From NCBI RefSeq assembly GCF_902635505.1, contig NC_045426.1, positions 671,121,087 to 671,185,086 of the forward strand: DNA of 64,000 nt, in the 5' to 3' direction. The translations under genes and the position numbers were made by a program. This DNA is from Sarcophilus harrisii. Taxonomy: Eukaryota; Chordata; Mammalia; Dasyuromorphia; Dasyuridae. The notes beneath the pieces were generated by a model. It searched no databases, had not been told where the DNA came from, and saw nothing but the letters and a program-made list of their open reading frames with translations. The number at the start of each line of letters is the position of its first letter. Position 1 is the first letter of the stretch. Below are positions 43,471-54,500 of the stretch, in pieces.

Positions 43471-45243
43471 ATTGGGCCTGAGCTACAGTCGCTGCGGTGT
43501 TGCCTCTGTCCACTGCCCAGCCTCCCTCCCCTTCCCCTGGCCTGGGTTGGGCCCGTCCTGGTGCCTCTGCTAGCTTAAGCTCAGGCAGGAAGTCTGGGGG
43601 AGCTGCTTTGGTCCTGGAGCCCAGCCGGGTGGGTGCAGGCTCAGCACTTGTGGGAACTGGGTAATCCTGCGGGGCGGAGCAGGGGTGACGGGGAGCTGGC
43701 CAGGCACCGGCCTCGAATGAAAAACCCTCATGGTAATCCAGGGGGAAGAAGCCCCCGTGTCCTTCATAAGCTTCCATGCTTTTGGGGGGGGGGGAGACAG
43801 ACAGCAAAGCAAAAGGAGGAAATGTGTTAAGGATAGCATAAGGAAAAAGATCAGGGGGCCAAGGAGTTGGGGGTGCCATTCTAGGCGGGGAAATGGGAGG
43901 AATGAAGGCACAGAGGTGGAGAACAAGTCAGCCTGTGGGGTCTGGGAGGGCAGAAGGCCCCTGGTTAGGGCTGGGGAGACAGGCTTAGAGGTTACCACAG
44001 TCACGTGAGGAGAGTGCGGTGGGGTCACAGAGGGCAGATTGGCCACAATTCTATCAGCTCTCAGCTGACAATCCCCTCCATGATGGGGGAAAGGCGGGGA
44101 GGGAGGGTAGCTAATAAGGGGTCGGGGCTGACCTGCAGCTAGCTAGAGCCCTGTCAAAGAAACCCATCACTAAGTCTGTTTGAGCCACCTGCTGCCCTTC
44201 ACTCGGTAGACATTCAAGAAGTGTTGAGATGGGTTCCATTGTATCCTTCACAAACATACTCCCCTCACTGCCCCCAGGGCCTTGATGAAGCCCTTCAGTC
44301 AGGATCCCCTTGACCAGGAGGTCAACCCTTGGAAAAAGAGGCTTGGTGCTTACCAAATGCTTGGTGCATTGAGGGGCCAGAGGGCTGGGAGTGGGGAAGG
44401 GGAGTGGGTTGGTTGAATTTCTCAATCTGGAAGATGATCCCTAGGGGGGGGGGGGTTGAGTAACTGGATTTTGCAGTCCCAGGCTTGGGAAGGGGCGTCA
44501 GTCCTGAGTGCTCTGGGAGAATGGCCAGACAGCTGTCATAAGGGAAGGGGAAGCCGGGAGGTCAGACGGGCAGAGGAAAAGGAGGAGGTTGCAGCATCCA
44601 GAGCTTGGACTATCCATCACTAGGGAGCGGGCAGCGCAGGTGCAGGGTAAGAGGCCCACGAGCAGCCCCCATTCCCGGCCTGAAGAGCTCCCCAAAGCCC
44701 AGGGGCAGGGGACCTGCCTCCCAGAGCTTGCTCACTCTAGTGCTTTCCTGATGGAAGTGGGTGGGGAGAATGGGCCACTCCACTCTGAAAAACATCAACT
44801 GCCAGACCTTGGGCCCGCTCATCTTGTGGCCTCGGGCGGGGGCTGCGGGAGCTTGGAAGCAGGAGTCAGTCAGGAGAAGCCCGGGATTCTGGTTCCGGGC
44901 TGGAGATGCAATCTGGGTTGGAAAAGGGAGGCCTAGACTAGGTTTGGGGCCAGGGGAATGGGAGAGCTCCTGGACCGCGCGTCCCCGGCCAGGCCAGGTG
45001 GGAACCGGGGGATCTGGGCAAGGAAAGCCTGAGGTTCGGCCCGGGGGGGTTCATGGATGCAGTGAAGTGACAGGGCGTGAGTTTGGGAAGCCCTAGCCCA
45101 GGCTGGGGTGCGAGAACGGAGGCGGCTCTGGGCCGTGGATTCTAGACCAGCCTGGGGGCGGGGGAGGCTGCCGGGGCAGGGAGGAGAGAGAGGGTGGGAT
45201 TTCGGGGCCGGGCCGGGAGGCGCGGGACCCCTCCGCTCTGCCT
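43471..45243 (-). other. probable CTXN1 3' UTR, with an unassigned ORF at its far end
   Basis: Lies between the CTXN1 stop and the AATAAA at 43465. Contains a minus-strand frame at 43469-43879 (136 codons) that ends in TAATAA overlapping the poly(A) signal. A weak MIR/L2-like trace is at 44330-44370. Otherwise GC-rich with no repeat seen. Confidence 0.5.
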
Positions 45244-45507
45244 TCACACCAACGCATAGTCGAACTGGCCCCTCTCTAGTGCCTCCTTGTGGTCGGTCCA
45301 GCTCGAGGCAGGCATGCGGCTGTAGGGGTCCAGGAGGATGCGGACGCAGCGCACCATGAGCAGCACCAGGAACAGCAGCAGGAAGAGAACAAAGGCGAAG
45401 ACCGTTCGCTGCTCAGCGTCCAGCCCCGCGGACCCCCCGGACCCCCCCGGCCCTGGAGCCCCTGCCGGGGACAGCGCCTCGTAGTCTGGAGTCCAGGCGG
45501 AGCTCAT
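45244..45507 (-). CDS. CTXN1: CTXN1, cortexin-1
   Basis: Cortexin-1 is a small single-pass membrane protein of neurons, abundant in cerebral cortex and thought to act in signalling within neurites; its biochemistry is little known. The 87-residue product is slightly longer than the 82 residues I recall for human. Residues 1-30 are a variable Gly/Pro/Ala-rich outer part. '[18 protein letters not shown]' starts the membrane helix (about 34-52). '[20 protein letters not shown]' and '[17 protein letters not shown]' form the cytoplasmic tail, which matches human at every position I remember. The start ATG lies in GGAGCCATGAG. A strong acceptor CTCTCCCCCAG ends at 45588, 80 nt upstream of the ATG, so the coding exon is probably exon 2. 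Confidence 0.97.
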   Translation of the reverse strand: MSSAWTPDYEALSPAGAPGPGGSGGSAGLDAEQRTVFAFVLFLLLFLVLLMVRCVRILLDPYSRMPASSWTDHKEALERGQFDYALV

Positions 45508-45587
45508 GGCTCCACGGGCAGCTCACATCGCCTGTCTGGCCGCCTCCCCCTCTGGGGCCACGACCGGGACCGGACTGGCACAGAGAC

Positions 45588-45677
45588 CTGGGGGAGAGGG
45601 AGAGAAGCCACAAATGGCCGCCACGCCCCTAGCGACCCCCGCCCCGTGCCCGTCTCACTTCGGCCCCTTCCGCTTAC
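45588..45677 (-). other. candidate 90-bp intron in CTXN1 5' UTR
   Basis: On the minus strand GGCGAAG|GTAAGC (exon end 45678) and CTTCTCTCCCTCTCCCCCAG|G (exon start 45587) form a good donor and acceptor pair. A more distant first exon near the CpG promoter at 46.8-47 kb, with donor near 46801, is also possible. Confidence 0.45.
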
Positions 45678-45689
45678 CTTCGCCACCTC

Positions 45690-46560
45690 CAAAGCCCCAC
45701 TTCGTGCCCAACGCCACCGCTCCCTTAAAGCTCCATCCCGCTACGCATCCTACACACCCATCCCCGCCCCCATACTCCGAGGCTCTCCTCATCACCTCTC
45801 CGCTCCACAATCCTACAGCCTCCTCCTCTCTCTATTTCCCCACTACCCTTCTTACAGCCCCTCCTGCCCCCCCCCACCTCACTTAAATTGTCCTGTCTCA
45901 CTCTGGTCCCGCCATCCCCCCAAAGACGTCCCATCACCTAATCTCCGGCGCCCCACAGTTTTCCTCATGCAGCCACACACCATACGGACCCCGGAAACCC
46001 AATTTAACTTCACCTTCTCCTTCCAGCCCCCCCTCAGACCCTGGAACCTCAGCACACCTTCCTCTCACACCATTTCCATACTCCTCCCCTCCCCGCCCCC
46101 GTACACCCAATTTCCCTCGGTTCCATCCCCCATCTGTTTCACCCTCACCACCAGCCCCCTACTCCCTTACACCACTCCAAACCCACGTCCCCACCCGTCT
46201 CACCTCACCCATCCAACGACCTCACCACCTCCCACCCTGCTCTACACCTCTCCCTGCCGCTGAGCCCACCCACCCATCTCCTACCTGCCCACGCCCAAGT
46301 ACTCGCCTCTCTCTCCTCTCGTCCCCCTCCCAGCCCTCGGACTCGGAGGGAGGGGACGAAGACCCTGGAGAGCTGGACACTCGAGTCATCTCGTTCCACA
46401 CCACACCCTACACCCGCGCACCCCAGCCCCCAACCATCTCTAGCCCCAGCCCAGCCTCACCTAACTGGGGGTTGCTTCCCTTCTCTTGCCTGCTCCAGCT
46501 ATCCAGCCACCCCAGTCTGCGCCCACTCTCCCGGGTGCTCTCAGGGGTCGCTGCCCGCCA
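45690..46560. other. long pyrimidine-biased tract (C/T on plus strand)
   Basis: Roughly 0.9 kb in which the plus strand is mostly C and T with A, and G is scarce; the minus strand is purine rich. It lies upstream of CTXN1. A 324-codon plus frame (45289-46263) arises from this bias plus the antisense of CTXN1 and is not a gene. Confidence 0.8.
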
Positions 46561-46849
46561 CCTTTCTACCCATTCACCCTCCAGCCCACGTGCCCCCGAG
46601 CCCCCAAATGATGCTCTGCCCAAGGTCGCCCCCCTGTCCCCTGCCCCTTCCGTGTCACCCCCGCAATCTCCCCTTCTTCGTCTGCCTTCGCCCCGCCCTT
46701 GCAGCCCCCTCCCCATCTGGGCTCGCCCCCAGCCCCGTCTTCCAGCCCGTGGCTCCTGCCCCTCTGCCCTCTGCCCCCACCCCTCCACAGTCCCCTCCCT
46801 CACCCAGGGCTGGGGGTGACGGCGGCTCGGTGCGCTCCCTCAACCCAGC

Positions 46850-47070
46850 TCCTCTCCGCTCCTCCTCTTCGCTCTCCCCGCGTCTCCGTGCGCTCAACCC
46901 CGGCTCCGCTGGCCCTGCCTGCCCTGCCCGAGGAGACGGAGGAGGTGCAGCCGGAGCCGCCGCGGCTGTTCCCATGGCGACGGGGGCGGGGCCGCCGCCA
47001 AGACTCCCGAGGAGCGGGGGAGGGGGCGGGAGGAAAGAGAGGTAGGGCTCCCCACCGCACAGCCCCTTAA
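46850..47070 (-). promoter_or_regulatory. CpG-rich probable CTXN1 promoter with RFX-like palindrome
   Basis: CpG-dense sequence with GC boxes (gggggcgggg, 46981-46995) and gttcccatggcgac at 46968-46981, close to the RFX/EF-C palindrome GTTGCCATGGCAAC. The position is upstream of CTXN1. The direction and the start site are inferred. Confidence 0.5.
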
Positions 47071-47299
47071 CTCTTTAGGGGCCGGGAGCCTCCAGCCCAG
47101 CCCGTAACTTAGCCCTTCTCGGCCACTCCCCTCCAATACCTGCTCCGGCCGCGGAGCGGTCCTGCTTCCCCCACCTAAATGCTGTGGAGCCCAGCTACCC
47201 CCCGACCAAGCCCACTCCCCTGTTTCCACTGTTCCCAGCCTTCTCTGACCGACCCACCCCGCATCCTCTCCCCCCTCCTCCCCCGCCCCGCTTAGACCC

Positions 47300-47545
47300 C
47301 AGCCTAGGCCAATGGCGCAGTGAATAGAGCGCTGGGCATGAAATCCCAAAGACCCGAATTAAAAAATCCCACCTCAGAGCCTTCCTAGCTGTGTGATCCC
47401 GAGTAAGTCACGTTATCTCTGTCGGCCTCAGTTTCCTCAACTGTAAAATGGGGATATCAGCACCTCCCTCACAGGACTGTTGAGTACATATTTGGATTTC
47501 TTATTTTTTTTATTTTTAAGGCTTAACAGTGTCTGGCACATAGTA
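47300..47545 (+). repeat. MIR/CORE-SINE-like element
   Basis: 'gcgcagtgaatagagcgctg', 'ccttcctagctgtgtgatcc', 'tcagtttcctcaactgtaaa', then 'acagtgtctggcacatagta'. Confidence 0.82.
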
Positions 47546-48534
47546 GGTAGGAGATATGTATTTTTTTTCCTTCCCCTTCTCTGCTTACATTATCTCATGA
47601 TCCCCATTAGGAAGATTCTAAAACACATTTTTGGTTCTAAAATTCACTCCCTTTCTACCCTACAGACCCTATCTCAGTTCTTCCCAGCCCCAATGCCCAC
47701 CTCACCTAGCCCTCCCAATTCCAGAACCTGGAGTTGAGAATGGGAAGAGGTCTCAGCCTCCTGCCACAGACCCTCCCCTCATCCCTTTTTGCCTCGCACT
47801 CCCTTCTTACTATCATAGAGCAGTTTGGGGCCCAAACCCGATATGCTTGGGGGTCCCACCATTTTTTCCTTTGTTCAGGAACTGGGTTGGGGTGTTGTGG
47901 TTGTTCACTACATCCCAGTCTGTCTTCTTCCATTAGTATGGGCCCAACACCTCAAAACTGACACGTATCCAGGAATTGAAATCACCTTCTCTGAGGAAGG
48001 AAGCACACTGGCTTGGCTCGCAGGTTTATATTATAGGGACTTTTTTCTGCGAAGGGGGAGCCCCTCTGTGGCCTTCCCCTTCTGGATCCGACTCATCCTG
48101 GGGCTTCTTCATATCCAGGAGCAGAATCCTATGGCCCCGAGTAAAAGGGAGCTCCAGGAAGGGTTTGGAGCTGAAGGCCTTCTGCCCCTGGGTACAGGCC
48201 AATGACTTGCAGCCTAATCTGGCTCCCTACCCTCGGGGCTCAGGCCATCCCATCCAGGGACAATCTTCCTCCTCAAGGTTGCCTGAGCCAGTCTGGCAGT
48301 CTCGCTGTGGCCTGGCCCACTGACCCCATTCCTCTGTTCCCAGCAAGGAGCTGGCTCTGTCGTAAGGAACTAGACGGTCCCCAGCCTCCAGCTGCTGCCT
48401 CACGACTGCCTTCAAGCTCTGGGAAGTCTGAGCAACAAACCGTTTGTCCAACACACTCCACCCCTCCCCTCCCTTTCCCTCTTGGCCCCTAAATTGCAGT
48501 GCGACAGCCTAAGTAAAATCAGCAACCACATTTG
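47546..48534. other. spacer between CTXN1 promoter side and TIMM44 3' end
   Basis: No repeat or exon recognised. A 126-codon plus frame (47825-48205) has no known relative and no splice or poly(A) context. Confidence 0.45.
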
Positions 48535-51500
48535 CTATTCATTTTAGTATTTTATTGTCAAATCTTCAGGCAATATGTACAGAAATGAAAGACATTCAGG
48601 TTTTATTTTTAAGAAGGCTCTAGAATGACTTGGCTGATCTGATGCCAGAGATGGAGGCACCTGGAGGAAGTGCAGCCCTCCTACCAGAGAAGAGGCAGGA
48701 GAGAAAAGAAGCCAGCACCAGGCTCTGTCCCCCAAGGCCCCTCCAAGACAGGCTGCCAGGTCCCAGGGAAGTCGTGTGTGCAGGTAGTGGGGTGCTAAGT
48801 CTTTCCTTTCTAATCCTCTTCCCCTCTGCGCTGGCCAAAGGCGAACTGCAGCTGCTCCTGCTCCCTCCTCATAGGGACTTGTGCTTCACTCTCCCCTCCC
48901 ACCCTGCTGGCTGCTTAAGCAAGCTGTGCTCAGGGACCTCGGTTCACTTTAGCTTTCTGCTCAGCCCCTGGGCCTCTGCAGGACTTTTGGCACCCAAATT
49001 TGGCTTCTCTCAGCACTAACCAAGCACTAACCCAGACTAACCCAGCTTGTTGCTGGGAGGGAGAGAAGGCCAAGGCAGAGATGCTCCCTGGATTCACCTA
49101 TTGGGCCCAATGCAAGGAAGAGGGAGAGAATGGCGCATCAGGCCTTAAGCTTCTTGAGGGGAAAAGAGGGGTGATCTTCTGTGACAATCTTAGCCTTATA
49201 AACTTGGGGCCCCACGAGTGTCTCTGCTCATAGCTACCATGTCCCCAACACCAGCCCTCCCCTAGTCAACTGTATTCCCCGAAGGAAAATTTCTCATGTC
49301 CTTATCTCACTCAGCACCCTCCCTCCCCTCATTTCACACTGGCTCCTGGAAAGCGAAGGGTCACAAAGTGCCCTGCAGGAGCCAGATGGTCTTGCATCCT
49401 GAAGCTTCTGACAGCGGTGGGGCCCTTGCTGGGAGAACAAGAGAGCACAGTCCAGCAGGTCCCCGACATTTGTCTTCAGAGAATCTGCTCTGTGCTTGAG
49501 GCAGAAATGTCCAGCAGCCTCCAGGCTGCATAGGGGTTCAGCTCAGTCTGGTCTCTACACAGGGCCCAAACGTACAGCATACGCAATACTTTATCCTGGA
49601 GAAAAAGAAAGTACACTCAGATCCCAGGAAGGAAGAATGTGCCCTGAACTAAGCACCTGATGTTCTGGGGAGATCCGCAGTTTCATATCCAAGTGGCAGG
49701 TACTGTGACAAGAACTGGCCTGTTGGAGTGGACCAGTGCAAATTCTAAAGGCTTGCAGAACTGTTGGGACAGATCTTGGCAAGTGAAAAAAATTCTCAGA
49801 GTCCACCTTGTCACACAGTAGCAATCCTCTCCACCACATTCTCTTTTCTAAAAATATCCACCCCCAACATTAAAAAAAAAAAAAAAATCCGAGTTTCAAA
49901 TTCTCTCCTTCCTCCCCGAGACTTAATTAAGCAATCTGATGTTATATATTCTACAGCATTCTCAACAACTGGTCATTCAGTTTCCACCTGAACTCCTCCA
50001 GTGATACTCATCTTATGTTTTCACAGGACAGTCCTTCAAATACTTAAAGAGTGACTGTTCTCCCTTATAAAGTTACTGCTTCTCTTGATTATACCCACTT
50101 CCTTCAAATGAACCTTGACGTAACTGGGGAAACCATCCCTCCTGGGGTGAATGGAAGCGGTATCATTGGGGTGCAGAGGCTACCAACTTGTCAACTAATA
50201 AAGGAGCACCCCGAGGAGAATAAAGTGGAAGATTTTGCCAAGTTGTGTGAGCGGGGACAAGGTAGCATGTGAGCGTTAGTGTGGGCAAACATGAAGTTAG
50301 GCATTTGGGTGAAAATGATCCAATGTATGCTGGCAGTGCACCGAGCTCAGGGTAACCAGGTTCTGCAGTCTCAGGAATAGTAAGCCCCAAAGGCCAGCAA
50401 ACACAATGGGCACCCAGCTTATAAAAGCTACATCTTTCTACCAACAGCACATGATCCAGCAAAGGGGAAGGAATGTGAGAGAAAGCCTGCTTCATGACAG
50501 ATGGAGCCCAGAAAGGAGAATCTAAAACCTCAGTACTCTAAACCTCTACAAATCATTTAAGTTAGGGACAGGTTGAATGAACTCCATGAAGAGAAGCTAA
50601 GGCTAATTTCCCCCAACTTAGAAGTAATCAGAACCAAAGCTGAAAGGAGTTTTAGACACCATCTAATCCAACTCCATCATTTTGACGAATGAATGAATGC
50701 CCATGAAAAGCTGAAAAGACATCTGGGGACATCCAACTTATCAAAAGAGAACCAGGACTCCAAATGTTGGCTTTATGTATTTAGGAAAAACCAAACAAGC
50801 TCTCTTACCAGCTTCAGAGGGCCACTGAGAGAGCAACAGTTGAACCTAACTTCATAAGGGACTAGAGAAAATATGTCTGGGTCACTGCAAAGCCAAGCCA
50901 GAGAACTTCCCCCCAGATCAGCCTTCACTTCTGCTACCAGAGCTAGACCCTGAGGCTGCCCACACAACTGAAGCCAGAGGGCATTCTTGTGCTCCTAATG
51001 TGAAGCTCTTGGAGATTTATTGTACTTCATTTATGTTTTGCCTTTCAAATCCTAGTGAATTCACAAGTCTGCTCAGATGCCACATGGTCCAAAGCCTTCA
51101 TTTTACAAATGAAGAAACTGGGGATTAGGAGGCTAAATAGTATATGCCTTTTTCTATTCTGTGTCCTAGAACACTCCTCAGAACGTGGTCAGCCAGCAAA
51201 TAGACTTCCAAGAAGAAATCCAGATGGCCTCTGAGATTTCCAATGTCATGGGGCCCACTAGGACAACTGAGAAACTGGGAGTTCCACCAGTGACACTGCC
51301 AAAGGTGGCAGTGAGAGTGGATCCTGCAGCATCCAACCCAATTATGCTCGGTCCTTTCAGGTATTAAAAGCTGCTGGCTTCTCATTACATCCCTCTCTTA
51401 TGCGCTTAGCATTCCAGCCACATTGGCCTCCTTGATGTCTCTGGACACTCCATGTGTATATTCCCCCTCCCCATGGCTTGAAACAAGCCGCCCCCCTCAG

Positions 51501-54500
51501 CTAAGGCCTCTCCTGGCCCCCTCCTTTCACTTTAGCCCTTGTTTGCAGAGGCTGTTTCCTGTTTTGTCTTTCTATCCTGTGCACCTGGATTAACATTTGC
51601 TGAAGTAACTGAATTTTGGGTCAGTTCTTCAAGCACTGAAGTCCAGGATACTGAGGGAGGCCAAAGGAGCCATGGCCCAGACGGGCACTCCCCAAGATTG
51701 GATACCCAAGCCTGGGGGATGGCATAGTTGTGGCATCAGACTCGGAATGGGGCTAGAAAGTACACAGACTGTTGCTCCACTGCGTGGGTCTGGGTGGCAA
51801 CCACAAGAGGGACACCCCTTGGAGCTGCTCCATCTCCAGTCTCATGGCCTTGCCCACCTTTCATCTGGTCTGGCTTCCAAGCCACCAATTCCCGTTTCCT
51901 CACATCTTCCAAGCACTTTTCAGAGGGCAGGCCTTCCTCTTCCCTCTGCTTTCCACAGGCGTCAGACCACAGTGGAACCACCCTAACACAGTCTCTCTCC
52001 TAAAATGACCTCACACTGGCTTCCCCACCTAAGGTTGTCCTCAAGAGCAGCACCAGCCTTGACTACTGGACATTCCAAGCCCTTAGAAGATACAGCAGTG
52101 TCAGAAGGCTTCTAAGGGGCCAGTGAATGCATCAGTGGATGCGGAATCAGGAAAACCTGAGTCTAAATCCTGCCTCAGATATTACTCTAATACTTTGGAC
52201 ACATCACTTAACCTGCCAAAAAAAGAGATGAGAATAATAGTATTCACCCCACAGAATTATGTGAAGATTAAATTGTATTTGTATAGTACTTTGCATATTT
52301 AAAAGTTCAAATTAAATGCTAACTATTATTATCATATCATTATTAACAAATGGGAGTACACTGTAGTACAAAGGCCAGAAAGTGGCAATCAAAATGCCTG
52401 GGTTCCAGTCCTGACTCGGTCTATGTGGACAAGTTCAATTTTAGGCAAGGATGTCAGTCTGAATTTCTTTACCTTTTAAATGAGATAATAATCTCTCTCT
52501 CCTACTTCCTCATAAGTCTACTTGAAGCAAATGAGAAGTTCATCAAGGACTGGAGCGGCCAGAAATTTTTCGTCAAATATTTGGTAAATTTTTGCTACCC
52601 CAAATTCATAAATAATTGACACATTTATGAGACTGAGAGCCATAGACAAGTGATCAATGTAAAAATCTTCAAAAGAAGAAAATACACTCATTGGAAAACT
52701 TCAATATTAATAATATCAGAGAAATGCAAATTAAAACAATTCTGAAATATAAGTATTGGTCTAATCGCTCAGGAAATCAATTTGGAGTTATCAAGAAAAG
52801 TTAGGCAATTATTTGTAGCCTTTGACCTAGAGATTTCAGGGTTCAGTTTATTTCCCAAGGAAGTTATTGACATCAAAGCTCAACAAGCCCAACAATTTCC
52901 AAAGGAGCCTGCTATGTGATCACTAAGAGTAAGGAAGTACAAAAATGTGATATATGAATATAATACACTATAAAGAATGGATAGGAAGAATGCAGAAAAA
53001 TTGGGAAGGTGAGAATATTAGCACTAACAAAGTAAAGACAAAGCCAAAAGACAGAGACAAAGATTACAAAATAAAAAAAAAAAAAAAAGTCAATAAAATT
53101 CGACTATAGCACAATTAACAATGCAAACACTAGATCATCAAAGCTGAAGCACAGAAACAGCCCTTTTGTAAACCAAAAAAACCCAGGACATATACCATTA
53201 GTTTCAATTATTCTATTGGGCACTTTTGCTAAACTGTTTTCAGGAAATGTGTTTTCAGGGGGCTGAAGGACAAGCCCATCATTTGTTGGGAAGTATCTGT
53301 TGTGTTGAGACCAAATGTATTGATGGAAAAAAGGAAAAAAAAAAAAAAAGGCAAAGTAGCTGCCAAACTCCCTCTGATGTCCCCTGGGAAATGTGCCAAG
53401 CTCCTGAATAAAAGCTATTGCTGAAGAGAAAGGCCAAATAACTAGAGGGGCGGAGAGGGGAAGGGGATCCAGCTGTCTGATGCAAATGTGGGGCAAGGGG
53501 GCAACATTCACCAATCGGCAGGTGCCCTCCAGAATAGAAACCTTCACTACTCATGAAGCAGAGGCAACCAACCATACTGCTACTTTTGTAACTCTTGAGA
53601 AGTCACAATCTCTCTGGGCCTCAGTTTCCTCACTGGACTCGGCACCCTCTAATTTTGTCATCCTTGATTGCATTTTGTCTTTGCCTCGTTTTGCCTTGCT
53701 CCCTGTCCCATCACCTCCAGTTCCTTCTCTACCCCCACCCTTTGCTGCAGCTGGAGGGAGTGGGTACTTCTTCAACAGATCTGACAATGGCATGGATCAC
53801 AAACCATGACTTCACTAAGTGGGATGAGTTCCTGCACCGTTCTCTCAGGCTCAGTTTTGCCTTTTGTAAAATGCTCTAAAATCCCTAGATCTACAATTTA
53901 TACAGTTTCCAGGGGTGTATTTCAGTTTGCTATAGCTAGTAAATGTTACCTTTCTACAGAATTGGGCAAATGGTCCTAGAACATGCTTGCTGCTACCCAG
54001 GCCAATGGCCTGTGGCTGACAATGGCCTGGCTGACTTCCTTATGAAGGGATAGGTCCCCATATTAGAGCCCACTGAGAAATGAAAGAGAAACATGGAGTT
54101 CAGGAAAAGAGAATACTTCATGCAGGACAGAGGCCTCATGTCCTTTTAGAACTCTCCAAGGCCTGAACCTTAAAAACTCTGGGCTTCATCTAACCCATTA
54201 GCTCCTGAGACCAAACAATTCCATTTCAATTTCACTGAGAACAAACATCATGAAACAAGAGGTCAAGGAATGAAGGATGCTGATAGAGCCCGACACTAGG
54301 TTATATGTGGGCAGAGATCATCAGATGCCAGTATTGAGCTAAAGGACGACTTTATTACAGAAGGCAAGGAAGGCCTTGGGACAGACAACTCCAGGCTTAG
54401 CCCCAAGACCTGACCTGTGAGAGCAAGACAGTATGGGCTGGAACTGAGGATGGCCCCGAACTCAAAAGAAGGTACTATTTGGCTGGACCATTCTCCCCAC

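Noticed and set aside
45289-46263. 324-codon plus-strand frame, longest in the window
   Set aside because: It overlaps CTXN1 in antisense and then runs through the pyrimidine-biased tract; its Pro/Ser/Thr-rich low-complexity product has no domain.
47825-48205. 126-codon plus-strand frame
   Set aside because: No recognised domain, no splice or poly(A) context, GC-rich spacer.
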